NCBI RefSeq assembly: GCF_015773195.1
Contig: NZ_JADWYK010000001.1
Span: 1 to 64,000, forward strand
Length of the DNA stretch: 64,000 nucleotides
Direction: 5' to 3'
Source: Hymenobacter guriensis
GTDB lineage: Bacteria > Bacteroidota > Bacteroidia > Cytophagales > Hymenobacteraceae
Each line of letters starts with the position of its first letter. The stretch's first letter is position 1. The notes below the pieces were generated by a model. The model had not been told where the DNA came from, did no database searches, and saw nothing but the letters and a program-made list of their open reading frames with translations. The translations under genes and the position numbers were made by a program. Positions 1-8,491 of this stretch are shown here, one piece after another.

Positions 1-82
1 AATTGGATGCGCATTTTCTGGCCTTCGTTCATATTGCCGCAACTATACTCTGGTTGCGCGACTGTTAACACTTCCTAATCGT

Positions 83-292
83 CTTCACCGGTGAAGGGTG
101 GTTCCGAAGCCCTTTGGGCCTACCCTTCACCGGTGAAGGACGACCCAGGAGGCCTCCGGAGCCGCCCCGCCTACGTGAAGGACGGCCCATGAGGCCTCGG
201 CAAGCGTCCTTCACCGGTGAAGGACGTTCCATAAGCCCTTCGGAAGTGTTCTTCACCGGTGAAGGAGGCTTCCGAAGGTCTTTTCACGCCCG
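83..292. repeat. 42-bp-period tandem repeat with a 14-bp palindromic core
   Basis: The perfect palindrome CTTCACCGGTGAAG occurs at 83-96, 125-138, 209-222 and 251-264. A decayed copy sits at 167-180, so five units keep an exact 42-bp phase while the spacers between cores vary. A 42-bp phase is 14 codons, and the minus frame reads repeated S-P-V-K blocks, but no convincing start or RBS supports translation. It is most likely a non-coding palindromic repeat array. Confidence 0.85.
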
Positions 293-343
293 ATGCCTGC
301 GCTCCGCTTCGGGAAGGCAGGCATCGGGCGTAGGGGGCAGAGC

Positions 344-649
344 TTATTCGGTGGCGGGGGCGGCTTTGCGGCGGCCCTTGGGCGCGGATCCGGCCACGGG
401 CAGCAGCGGGGCCGCGAGCTGCCGGTACTGTTCGAAGAGGAATTCCAGCCGGCTCAGCTCGGTGGGGAAGGCTGCCGGGCGGTAGCACAAATCCACGGCG
501 CGGTCCAGCTCCTGGTGGGCCTTCACCAGCGCGGGCGGCATGGTCAGCGGGTCGTAGAGGGTGGCCAGGGATTCGTCGGGGAACTGCTGGCGCACGGCCA
601 GCACCTGTTGGGCCTTGGCTTCCACGGCGGCCACTTGCTTGGGCGTGGT
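344..649 (-). pseudogene. C-terminal remnant of MmeI-like restriction-methyltransferase
   Basis: About 100 codons resemble the extreme C-terminus of MmeI-like (type IIG/IIL) restriction-modification proteins, with an A-x-L-Y-D-P-L-T-M-P-P block, then an A-H-Q-x-L-D-R-A-V-D helix and an F-L-F-E-x-Y end. It has no methyltransferase or nuclease motif of its own. Its reading frame runs straight into the TAA stop of the HNH gene (650-652), so it is in phase with that gene but separated from it by the stop. The first part of the same enzyme lies at 1337-2722. I read this as the stranded tail of a gene whose middle was lost. Confidence 0.75.
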
Positions 650-1324
650 TTATTTCAAGGGGTAGATTACCCGATTATGGTAGTCAATAAATTGAGGCAT
701 AATAGTATGCTTAATAAGTTTTAGATCCTGCAAGCGAATTCTGCGGGCTCCAAAGTCCAGTTCTGAATGATGGTTAGGGCATACTATTAACATATTGTCT
801 ACAATGTCTGGGCCATGATGTGGTTTGCCTAATGGTTTGATGTGGTGGCCTTCTGCATATGCTTTTGCATTATTGAGTATAATGCTATGTTCGCAAATTT
901 GGCATCGATACTTATACAGCTTCTTTAACTCATTAGAGAGGGCACCATCTCGAATTATACGAGTGACAATTTGAGTAGAGTAATTAGGCTTGGGAGAAGT
1001 ATATGGTGCTTTAGGCTCTTGTGTATTTATCTCTTGTGCATTAGGGTCTTCTATATCAGAAGCAGTAGGAATAGCTTCTTGGAAATTGTTCAAGGCCCAA
1101 ATTCCTTTGCCTAGGCCTGCCACCGAACGAAATAAGTCAGGCCGACTAAGGGCATAATTGGCTGAATGGGAGGAGTGCATTTCTATTGTTCTGCGAACAG
1201 TAGCTTTCCATTCAGTAGTAAATGGTTGAGGTCTTATTTTTTCTAATTCAGCGTATATATCAGCATAAGAAGCACTTCCTCCTAGGTTTTTCAGTGCTAA
1301 TAAAATGTATTCGAGCCAGGTCAT
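650..1324 (-). CDS. HNH endonuclease with N-terminal winged-helix-like domain
   Basis: This 224-aa protein has a predicted winged-helix-like N-terminal domain (about residues 1-80), a polar linker, and a C-terminal HNH nuclease domain (about 135-205). The HNH domain shows a C-x2-C pair (CQIC), the E-G-H-H-I-K-P core and a C-P-N-H-H end. HNH domains of this kind cut DNA in restriction systems. The gene is visibly AT-rich against very GC-rich flanks, and it lies exactly between the two halves of a broken MmeI-like gene, 12 bp from the first half's stop. No cognate methyltransferase is intact nearby. It could be a modification-dependent (type IV-like) nuclease; that is inference from context only. 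Confidence 0.8.
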   Translation of the reverse strand: MTWLEYILLALKNLGGSASYADIYAELEKIRPQPFTTEWKATVRRTIEMHSSHSANYALSRPDLFRSVAGLGKGIWALNNFQEAIPTASDIEDPNAQEINTQEPKAPYTSPKPNYSTQIVTRIIRDGALSNELKKLYKYRCQICEHSIILNNAKAYAEGHHIKPLGKPHHGPDIVDNMLIVCPNHHSELDFGARRIRLQDLKLIKHTIMPQFIDYHNRVIYPLK

Positions 1325-1336
1325 AAGACGGTTTTT

Positions 1337-2722
1337 TTAAGCTGCCAGGAGAGTGTGAAAAGATAGAAGGTCCGTCTGGGTGAGGGGCAGGCGGGCGTAG
1401 TAGGTGCCAAAGGCTTCGGAGAAGCGCATGTTCATCTGGTGGTCCATCAGCCACATGGCTACTTCGGCAATGCGGGCGGGAAATTCCTCCACCTCGATGC
1501 CGTAGGCCTGGTCTACCTGCACACGGGCCAGCAGCGTCAGGTTGACGGTCTGCCGGTCGGGGCCGGCCGGGTACTGGCGCTCCAGGATTTCAAACTCCAG
1601 GCGGCGCAGCTCCCGGTAGGTCACCACCAGGAAGTTGCCGCAGCCGCAGCTGGGGTCGAGGAAGCGGGTGCGCTCCAGGCGGCGGTGCAGGGCATCGAGC
1701 TTGCGCCGCTCGTGGCCGGCGGCCCGCAGCTCGGTTTCCAGCTCGTCGAGAAACAGCCCGCGAATCACCTTGAGAATGTTCGTCTCGGAGGTGTAGTGGG
1801 CGCCCAGGTTGCGGCGCTTCACCGGGTCCGTCACCGACTGAAACAGGGAGCCGAAGATGGCCGGCGAAATGCGCGACCAGTCGAAGTACGTGCAGCGGAT
1901 GAGCTGCTGGCGCAGGGCCGCGTCGAAGGCCGGGAAGGGGAAGAACTCGGTGAAGAGCGTGCCGTTGACGTAGGGCAGCACCTGCAAATACTCGGGCAGG
2001 CTGCGCTGGCGCTGGGCGGCGGGCTGGTCGAGCACCTCAAACCACTGGGCCAGGCGGGTGCCCACGTCGGAGCCGTCGGGGCGGGTGTGCTCTTCCAGGA
2101 AGGCCCGGAAAGCGTCCTTTTCGAAGATGCCGGTGTCTTCGGCAAACAGGCAGAAGAGCACCCGCACCAGCAGCACTTCCAGCTTGTGGCCCTGGTAGCC
2201 GCCTTGCAGCAAGGCGTCGTGCAGGGCCCCCATCAGCTCGGCGGCCTGAATGTTGGCGGGGTCCTCGGCGGCGTACTGGCGCTTCTGGTAGCCGGTAAGA
2301 AAGGCGAAGAGGTGCAGGTGCTGGTGCAGCTCCTCCAGCGGAAACTCGTGCTGCTGGCCTTCCTCCAGGTCGTAGAGGCGGAAGCGGGCAAAGTCGGAAA
2401 CCAGGATGTACTTGGGCAGCTCGTAGTCCTGCAGGCCGGGGAAGTAGTCGATGGCCTGCTGGTAGGCGCGGTCCAGGTCCTTGCCCCGGCTTTTGTGCTC
2501 CACCAGCAGGGTGCTCTTCCAGAACAGGTCAATGAAGCCCTGCTTGCCGGAAAGCTTCTTGACGGGCTCCTCGAAGGAGGCTACCCGGCGGCGGTTCAGG
2601 CCGAACACGTTGAAGAAGTCAATCCAGAAGGCTTTGGCCTCGGCATGTTCGCGGGTTTCGCCCTGCCACTCCTGGGCAAAGCGGATGGCGCGGTCTTTTA
2701 ATTCGGATAAGGAAAGAGCCAT
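1337..2722 (-). pseudogene. N-terminal part of MmeI-like restriction-methyltransferase, truncated
   Basis: This 461-aa fragment has the usual start of class I SAM-dependent MmeI-like enzymes. It shows a PD-(D/E)xK-type nuclease motif (D in GFIDLFW, then VEHKS) near residues 65-85, a helical connector, and methyltransferase motif I (DPSCGCGNF) near residue 350. It ends right after L-P-L-T-Q-T followed by about ten unrelated residues, before the catalytic N-P-P-F motif and target-recognition domain. Methylation should therefore be impossible. The ATG at 2722 matches the family start; an upstream in-frame extension to 2884 looks non-coding. The missing middle is replaced by the HNH gene, and the tail survives at 344-649. 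Confidence 0.8.
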
Positions 2723-2887
2723 AGGGAAAGGGAAAGAGGATACGGGTATAGGAGGGGGCAGTTGTTCGGAGGCGAAGCTGAGGGCTGACCGATAAAGGGC
2801 CGGATAGCCGACGAACCAGGCCCGGGAGCAGACAGCCGCTGCGCAAGCGGCCCGGAAGATACCCGGCGGACCCCTACCGACCAAAAA

Positions 2888-2926
2888 GCCCGGCCGCCGC
2901 CCCCGGAGCGGGAGCGGCGGCCGGGC
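2888..2926 (-). terminator. Rho-independent terminator after surface protein gene
   Basis: A perfect 13-bp GC stem (2888-2900 with 2914-2926) and a 13-nt loop are followed on the minus strand by TTTTT. It lies 25 bp beyond the stop of the 2951-4276 gene. Confidence 0.85.
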
Positions 2927-2950
2927 CGGCAGAGCGGTTAGGGCGGCGGC

Positions 2951-4276
2951 TTAGTCGGGCTGGGCCACGGTGTAGCCGATGCGCACGCAAAATACCAGGG
3001 TGGCCCCGCTGTTCTGAGCCAGGCGCACGCGCAGGTTGTAGGCGTACAGGTCGTTGCGCACGACGTGACTGGTGGGCTGGGTGACGGTCTGCCAGATGCT
3101 GCTTTCGGTCGTCAGGGCCACCTGGGTGGTGTACGAAACGAACAGGCTGCTGCTGGTGGTGCTGTTGCTGGCCGCCGCCAGCAGGGCCTGGGGAGCCACG
3201 CTGGTGCCGTCGTTGTCCAGGGCCGTCAGGGCGAGGCTGGTAATAGTGGCTCCCTGGGGCAGGTGTACCGGCGCTACCACGTAGCCCGGCTGCCCGGCGG
3301 TGCCACTGAGCAGGTTGAGCATCAGCGGGGAGCCCGTGGCCGAGCCAATCGTGATGTTGGTGTCGTAGGCGTTGGTGGCGGAGCTGATGAAGTCCGCGGC
3401 CGTCAGGGTGAGGTAGCGCGTCTGGGCCGCGTCGTAGGCGAAGTTGGTGGCGCGGGCGGTGCCGTTCACGTCCAGGGCCTGCTGCGGGTCATTGGTGCCG
3501 ATGCCCACCCGGCCGTTGCCCCGGATGCGCATGAGCTCGGTGCCGGTGCCGTTCTTGCCCGTGGCGTAGAACACGTGGCTGGAGACCGTGGCGTCGACGT
3601 GGTAGTTCAGCTGCCCGCCGCTGACGCCAAAGCCGTAGTGGTTGGAGAGGCTGCCCCCGTCGTACAGCGTGATTTTGGCCTCGGTGACGGTGGGCGTGAT
3701 GCTCAGGCGCGTGTTCGGGTTCGGCTCGCCGAGGCCCACCCGGCCGTTGCTGCGCCACGTCAGCGCCAGTGTCTGAGTGCCGGCGGCGTAGGTACCCAGC
3801 CCACCGCCGCCGAAGCCGTAGAGCACGGGCCCGTCGATGTCCTGGGCCAGCCAGTTCTTGGCGCTGCGGCTATTGCCGTACCAGCCCAGGCCGTTGTAGA
3901 TGTCGAGCGGGTTGCGCAGGCGCAGGTCGTAGTCGCTCAGGCTCAGGTTCTGGGTGGCGGCGTGGTTGCCCAGGTTGTCGCCCGCCCTGGTCTTATCGGG
4001 AATATAGAGCCACTGGCCGCCGAGGGCGTACCAGAAGCCCTGGCGCCCGTCGGTCTGGAACACCATCAGCCCGTCGGGTGGCGCGGCAATGCCCGCGCGC
4101 TGCACCGAGTCGAGGCGCGGGATGAGCAGGCCCTTGTCGGTGCTGCTGATGTCGAGGGCGGCCCTGGCGTCGGGCGTGCTGGTGCCGATGCCGACGGAGC
4201 CGGTAGCCGGCGTGGTTTGGGCGCGGGCGATGGTACCGAGCAGCAGCAGCAGCAGCGTGGGGTAGCATGTTTTCAT
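2951..4276 (-). CDS. Secreted tail-fibre-like surface protein
   Basis: This 441-aa protein begins with a clear signal peptide (MKTCYPTLLLLLLGTIARAQ). It contains several phage-tail-like VGIGT-x-x-P repeats (for example near residues 28, 175 and 255), a KGLLIPR-x-D motif, and a DGLMVFQTDGRQGFWYA block. This layout is common in Bacteroidota cell-surface proteins of unknown job. The C-terminal third is not repetitive and may form a beta domain. No T9SS sorting domain is evident. It is transcribed alone, with a strong terminator behind it. Function is unassigned beyond surface or adhesin-like. Confidence 0.7.
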   Translation of the reverse strand: MKTCYPTLLLLLLGTIARAQTTPATGSVGIGTSTPDARAALDISSTDKGLLIPRLDSVQRAGIAAPPDGLMVFQTDGRQGFWYALGGQWLYIPDKTRAGDNLGNHAATQNLSLSDYDLRLRNPLDIYNGLGWYGNSRSAKNWLAQDIDGPVLYGFGGGGLGTYAAGTQTLALTWRSNGRVGLGEPNPNTRLSITPTVTEAKITLYDGGSLSNHYGFGVSGGQLNYHVDATVSSHVFYATGKNGTGTELMRIRGNGRVGIGTNDPQQALDVNGTARATNFAYDAAQTRYLTLTAADFISSATNAYDTNITIGSATGSPLMLNLLSGTAGQPGYVVAPVHLPQGATITSLALTALDNDGTSVAPQALLAAASNSTTSSSLFVSYTTQVALTTESSIWQTVTQPTSHVVRNDLYAYNLRVRLAQNSGATLVFCVRIGYTVAQPD

Positions 4277-4491
4277 AAGCAGGAAGGTTAGCAGGAGCAG
4301 CTAAAAGTCCACGCGGCCAGCCCCATATCCTAACCGCTAGTAGCGGCCGGGGTATTCCGGTATGGCAACAACCGAATTTGGTAGGTAGGCCGCCGGGGCA
4401 CGGCCCGAAACAAACCCACCGGGCAGTGGCTTTCCTACCCGAGCCGGCCGTTTGCAGGCCGCGCCGCTTCCATCTTCCGATTCTTCCTGCT

Positions 4492-5088
4492 ATGTGTACC
4501 ACTTCTCTTCTGCCTACTCCTGAGCAGTTCAACCACCTTGTGCTGGCCCGCCGCAGTATTCAGCCGGTGCAGTTCGAGCCCGGCCGCGTTATCCCCGACG
4601 ACATCGTGCTGCAGCTGCTGGAAAACGCCAACTGGGCGCCCACGCACAAGCGCACCGAGCCCTGGCACTTTGTGGTGTTCAGCGGTGAGGGACTGAAGCG
4701 GCTAGCCGATTTTCAGTCGGGGCTCTACCGGGCGCAGGCCGGGGAACTGGTGGACGAGAAGAAGGCCCAGAAGCTGGCGCAGAATCCGCTGCTGGCCTCG
4801 CACGTCATTGCCATCGGCATGAAGCGCCACCATATCCTGCCCGAAATCGAGGAAGTAGAAGCCGTGGCCTGCGCCGTGCAAAACCTGCATCTCTCGGCCG
4901 TGGCCTACGGGCTGGGCGGCTACTGGGGCTCGGGCGGCGTTACGTACGTGGAGGAAGCCAAGCCCTTCTTCGGCCTCGGCCCCGAAGACAAGCTGCTCGG
5001 CTTCTTCTACCTGGGCTACGTAGCCCAGCTTCCCGGCCGCAACCTGCGCAAGCCCATCGAGGAGAAAGTCACCTGGGTACGGGAGTAA
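4492..5088 (+). CDS. Nitroreductase family protein
   Basis: This 198-aa protein has the nitroreductase fold pattern: an R-R-S-I phosphate-binding N-terminus (residues 15-18), N-W-A-P-T-H-K near residue 46 in the FMN region, and a GLGGYWGSGG block near residue 140. Such enzymes are FMN-dependent NAD(P)H oxidoreductases of broad substrate range; the length fits the single-domain YdjA-like group. The ATG at 4492 is chosen because the 38 residues upstream in frame read like low-complexity non-coding sequence. It diverges from the surface protein gene at 4276. The physiological substrate cannot be told. Confidence 0.85.
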   Translation: MCTTSLLPTPEQFNHLVLARRSIQPVQFEPGRVIPDDIVLQLLENANWAPTHKRTEPWHFVVFSGEGLKRLADFQSGLYRAQAGELVDEKKAQKLAQNPLLASHVIAIGMKRHHILPEIEEVEAVACAVQNLHLSAVAYGLGGYWGSGGVTYVEEAKPFFGLGPEDKLLGFFYLGYVAQLPGRNLRKPIEEKVTWVRE

Positions 5089-5139
5089 GGTGCGGCGGCC
5101 TGCTTGGTTGAAGCCGGCTCAAGCCCTCCCTCCTATCCC

Positions 5140-5451
5140 TTAAAACTCGAACGTCTCGCAGTGTAGCACAGTGGGCTCGAACTCCAGGAGGTACTGCGCG
5201 TCTTCGGGGTAGTAGCGTGCCTTTTCGTAGTCTTCGCCGGCGAAACCCTGGATGCTGGCGTAGCTGTCCCAGCGCGTGACGGTCCAGAAATGGCAGATTT
5301 CCCCTTCCAAGCGGCGCAGCACCTGCACGCCCCGGTTACCAGGCGTTTGGCGGTAGTCCCGGATGCCGGATTTTTCCAGGTATTGGAGGTAGGCATCGGC
5401 GTGGTGGGCGGCCGTGGTGCCGTGCCAGATGCGGGTAATAAGCTTGCTCAT
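5140..5451 (-). CDS. Small antibiotic-biosynthesis-monooxygenase-like protein
   Basis: This 103-aa protein resembles the dimeric alpha-beta barrel (ABM-like) family. It opens SKLITRIWHGTT, has a helix with YLQYLEKSG, a strand ending GVQVLRRLEGE, and the F-W-T-V-T-R-W-D-S motif typical of such stress-response mono-oxygenase-like proteins. The family acts on small aromatic or haem-like ligands or has no known activity. The ATG at 5451 gives the usual length. It is convergent with the nitroreductase. Confidence 0.7.
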   Translation of the reverse strand: MSKLITRIWHGTTAAHHADAYLQYLEKSGIRDYRQTPGNRGVQVLRRLEGEICHFWTVTRWDSYASIQGFAGEDYEKARYYPEDAQYLLEFEPTVLHCETFEF

Positions 5452-5506
5452 GGCGTTTGGTTGGCTGAAGAGAAGCCAAAGTAGCTGAACCCGGCTGTTT
5501 TCCCAA

Positions 5507-6460
5507 TCAAAACCCCAGCCGCTGGCCCTGCTGCGGGAAAACAAACCGCACGCCCAGCCCATTGGCCGCCCCAAGCTGCCGCTGAATCAGGGCTTCGTTA
5601 TCGGCCGCAGGCTTGCTGTGCGTTACAACTACCGGCAGCCCACGCAGTGCCTTGGGGCCGGCGAGCTGCGCCAGCACATCCAGCTCCTGCAGCAGCAGCC
5701 GGGGCGTGAGGTGGCCGAAGAGCTGGTTTTCGGGCTGCTCGTTGGGGTACGAGGCTTCGATGAACAGGGCCTTCAGCTGCCCGCGCTGCACCAGCGGGGC
5801 CACCACCTGCCACAGCGCCCGCAGCCGCCCGGACTTTTCCAGGGCATCGGCGCCGGTGTCGCCCAGGTACAGGAGGTAGCTGCTGTGGTGGCGCACGAGG
5901 AATGCCGCGCTTTCGTAGCCCGGGCCGTGGCTGAGCGGGAACACGCGCACGAACAGGTCGGTGCCGGCCAGGGAGGTTTCGGGGCCGGGCGCCAGGGGCT
6001 GGAACTGGTATTTGCCCAAGGCCGGGGCCGCGCCGCCGGGGCCGAAGTTGGGCCAGGCCTGCCAGTTGAAGTAGCTTTTCTGCAGAGTTTCGAGGCAGCC
6101 GGGCAGGCCGTAGAGCGGTTTGCGGGCGTCGTCGGGGGCATTGAGCAGCAGGCCGGCTACGTGGTCGAGGTGGGGGTGCGAAAGGCAGTAGCCGCGGATA
6201 GAGTCGCGCAGGATGGCTTCAACGGGCGCCCGAAAAGTTTGGGCAGCTACTGCCTTGACTAAGCCGGCGCGCACGGTGCCGGCGTCGAGGCCGATGTAGG
6301 CAGAAGTGCCGGCCGCAGCCACCAGGTAGCAGGACAGGTTGCTTTCGTCGCCGCCGCCCCGCACGCCCAGGGGCACGACGGTGAAGGTGGTTTGGGCAAT
6401 AGCAGGCAGGGTCAGCAGCCACAGCACCAGACAAATACAACCAGTTCGTTTGTAGCTCAT
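5507..6460 (-). CDS. Class II 3',5'-cyclic nucleotide phosphodiesterase-like MBL hydrolase, secreted
   Basis: This 317-aa protein has a signal peptide (about residues 1-23, ending LPAIAQ) and a metallo-beta-lactamase fold. The zinc ligands H-P-H-L-D-H, a second S-H-G, G-D-T-G and the E-A-S-Y pattern match class II cAMP phosphodiesterases (PDE1/CpdP type), which hydrolyse 3',5'-cyclic nucleotides. The signal peptide suggests a periplasmic location. Its ATG overlaps the stop of the Sel1 gene by four bases (ATGA at 6457-6460), so the two are translationally coupled. GNAT, Sel1 and this gene form one minus-strand operon. Confidence 0.8.
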   Translation of the reverse strand: MSYKRTGCICLVLWLLTLPAIAQTTFTVVPLGVRGGGDESNLSCYLVAAAGTSAYIGLDAGTVRAGLVKAVAAQTFRAPVEAILRDSIRGYCLSHPHLDHVAGLLLNAPDDARKPLYGLPGCLETLQKSYFNWQAWPNFGPGGAAPALGKYQFQPLAPGPETSLAGTDLFVRVFPLSHGPGYESAAFLVRHHSSYLLYLGDTGADALEKSGRLRALWQVVAPLVQRGQLKALFIEASYPNEQPENQLFGHLTPRLLLQELDVLAQLAGPKALRGLPVVVTHSKPAADNEALIQRQLGAANGLGVRFVFPQQGQRLGF

Positions 6461-7110
6461 GGCCGGTTCCTGGCTGTAGTGTCTGTGAACAGTCTCTTCA
6501 ACTCCTGTTTGGCCTTGCGGTGCCCGGCACCAGCCGCTTTGCCAAACCAGAAGGCTGCCCAACGGTCGGAAGCCGCCACACCTTCACCGGACAGATAGCA
6601 CAAACCCAGGTTGTATTGCGCCTTTCTATCCCCGTTCCGGGCCGCTTTCCGGTACCAGTACACCGCCTGGCTGAAATCCTCTGGAACTCCCAAGCCCTGC
6701 ATATAGCAGTAGCCCAGGTCGCGCTGAGCCTCTGCATCTCCGGCCTCGGCGGCCCGCCGGAACCACGATACCGCCAATGGCAGGTTCTGCTCCACTCCAT
6801 TTCCTTCCCGGAGACTGAACCCAACATTGTAGGCCGCATCAATATGCCCTTGTTCCGCCGCCTGCAGAAAATACTGGTATGCCTGGTGCACATCGATAGG
6901 TACTCCTCTACCGTGCTCGTAGCAAGTGCCTAAGTAAAATAACGCGCGTCTATGTCCCTGTTTCGCCGCTGTTTCCCAGTAATGCAGCACCTTTTCCCAG
7001 GCCACCGGGCGGGGCCGATGGCGGCCAAAAGCCAGCCGGTAGCCGAGCCGAAACAGGGCATCAGTATCCCCGGCATCAGCCTGTTTCTGCAGATAGCGCG
7101 TGGTTTCCAT
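6457..7110 (-). CDS. Sel1-repeat (SLR) protein
   Basis: This 217-aa protein is built of about five Sel1-like repeats of roughly 36 residues with the A-x-x-x-L-G-x-x-Y-x-x-G-x-G-V pattern (for example residues 55-70, 90-110, 127-145, 163-180). No signal peptide or catalytic motif is seen. SLR proteins are helical scaffolds for protein-protein contacts. It sits between the GNAT gene (2-bp gap) and the phosphodiesterase gene (4-bp overlap), so the three are likely co-expressed. The partner is unknown. Confidence 0.85.
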   Translation of the reverse strand: METTRYLQKQADAGDTDALFRLGYRLAFGRHRPRPVAWEKVLHYWETAAKQGHRRALFYLGTCYEHGRGVPIDVHQAYQYFLQAAEQGHIDAAYNVGFSLREGNGVEQNLPLAVSWFRRAAEAGDAEAQRDLGYCYMQGLGVPEDFSQAVYWYRKAARNGDRKAQYNLGLCYLSGEGVAASDRWAAFWFGKAAGAGHRKAKQELKRLFTDTTARNRP

Positions 7111-7112
7111 TA

Positions 7113-7592
7113 CTACTCTCCTCTTTCAGTCCACCCTGCCCGCGTCATTTCAAAGCGTACTTCGCCGCTGCTGGTGCGGCCGGTTTCCTGCCAGCCCTGG
7201 CGGCGGTAGAATGCCTCGGCGCGGGTGCCGGGACTGGTGCTGAGCCAGACGGGTTCGGGGGTTTGTTGGAAGTACCAGTCGAGCATGAGTTGGTGCAGGC
7301 GCTTGCCGATGCCGCGCTGGTCGAAATCAGGATGCACAAACAAAGCCCAGATATTGTGGTCCTGCAGATCGGCAATGGCAAAACCCACTACTGCCCCGGC
7401 TTCTTCGCACACCCAGCCGTGGCCCCGGCGCGTGAGGTAATCGAGGTAGTGCGCTTCGGTGACGAGGGCGCGGTTGCGCAGCACGTTTTCGCGCACGGCA
7501 AAGCGCACTGCTGTCAGCTGGGGGATGTCCTCGGGCCGGGCGTCGCGGAAAAGCATAGGGAGTTGGGGTAAACTGGTCGTCGCGCCGGTCAT
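7113..7592 (-). CDS. GNAT family N-acetyltransferase
   Basis: This 159-aa protein has the GNAT fold. Strands include VVGFAIADLQDHNIWALFVHP, followed by the acetyl-CoA pyrophosphate-binding loop D-Q-R-G-I-G-K-R-L-H (motif A, about residues 95-104) and a C-terminal A-E-A-F-Y-R-R-Q-G-W motif B. The acceptor substrate is unknown. An alternative start is Met13 (7556), closer to the usual domain start. It is first in a tight minus-strand group with the Sel1 and phosphodiesterase genes. Confidence 0.85.
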   Translation of the reverse strand: MTGATTSLPQLPMLFRDARPEDIPQLTAVRFAVRENVLRNRALVTEAHYLDYLTRRGHGWVCEEAGAVVGFAIADLQDHNIWALFVHPDFDQRGIGKRLHQLMLDWYFQQTPEPVWLSTSPGTRAEAFYRRQGWQETGRTSSGEVRFEMTRAGWTERGE

Positions 7593-7629
7593 GCAGAAGC
7601 GTGACGCGCTACGAATGACGAGCTGCTAA

Positions 7630-8265
7630 TTAACTGAGCTCATACGGGTAGCCAATTTCCTGCAGGTCGGCCGCCAGCTGAGGCCAGTCGGTCAGCTCGT
7701 TGTTGAGGGCCAGCGCGGTGGCTTTCGTCAGGGGCTCGTGACGGTAGATGCGGGCTACGTCTTCGGGCTCAATCGGGTCCCGGTCGGTGTCTTCGAGGTA
7801 GTACTCGTTGGCCCAGTCGGCGTACGTTTCGGGCTGGCCGTCGAAGATAAACAGCAGCTCGTCGGAGCCGTCGTCCTCGTCTTCGATCAGGCCGGTTTGC
7901 CAGCCGTGGGCGGGCGTGTACCATAGGCAGAACGTGGTACCAATAGAACTCACCGGCTCCCCGAACATGAACTCCTCGAAGGCCTCGGGCAGGCCGCGCG
8001 TCACCTGGGCTTTTTCGGGCTGGTCGTACCCGGCCAGAAAGCCGTTGATACAGCAGCCCTCGGGCCGGAACAGCACCAGCAGCTGGTCGCCTTCCCCGTC
8101 GTTCAGCTCAAACAGCTGCTCCTGTATGTCCCAGAGTGGGTCGTAGGTGTAGTAGCGGTACTCCGGGTCGGGCGAGTTGATGGCGTCGAGGGCAGCCAGG
8201 GCCTGGCAGAGGTGCTGCAGGGCGGGCGCGGTGGGCAGGGCAGCGTAGTGGGTGGAAGAAAGCAT
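7630..8265 (-). CDS. Conserved hypothetical protein, acidic
   Basis: This 211-aa acidic protein has no signal peptide, membrane segment or family motif that I recognise. It starts MLSSTHYAALPTAPALQHL and is rich in aromatic and acidic residues (E-Y-R-Y-Y-T-Y-D, a D-E-D-D-G-S-D-E stretch). A SUKH or immunity-type fold is possible but not shown. The ATG at 8265 is chosen because the upstream in-frame extension to 8580 is arginine-rich and overlaps the promoter region of the divergent MFS gene. It lies 37 bp upstream of the GNAT gene in the same direction. Confidence 0.65.
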   Translation of the reverse strand: MLSSTHYAALPTAPALQHLCQALAALDAINSPDPEYRYYTYDPLWDIQEQLFELNDGEGDQLLVLFRPEGCCINGFLAGYDQPEKAQVTRGLPEAFEEFMFGEPVSSIGTTFCLWYTPAHGWQTGLIEDEDDGSDELLFIFDGQPETYADWANEYYLEDTDRDPIEPEDVARIYRHEPLTKATALALNNELTDWPQLAADLQEIGYPYELS

Positions 8266-8491
8266 GGCAGCGGCTTCAGCAAACAAACGAATGCGGCCCG
8301 CACCGGCGGCCCGTCGCCCGCAAATTGCCGATTGCCGGGCCGCCGTGCAAGCCCCAACCCGAACCGTACCTTTTTCCGGCGGCGCCCGTATCAGTGCCCG
8401 ATTGTCCTTTTTGTCGGAACTTGCAGTTGGTTTTTTGACCCCAGGAGGCGCTACGCTGAAATTCCCACGGCTTTGCTCTACTCCTTTGCTT

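Noticed and set aside
83..292. CRISPR array at the window start
   Set aside because: The repeated core is only 14 bp, the spacing is coding-like 42 bp, and no cas gene is nearby.
1439..2701. 420-codon open frame opposite the MmeI-like fragment
   Set aside because: It has low complexity (Val, Gly, Leu, Gln-rich) and mirrors a frame with clear restriction-methyltransferase motifs.
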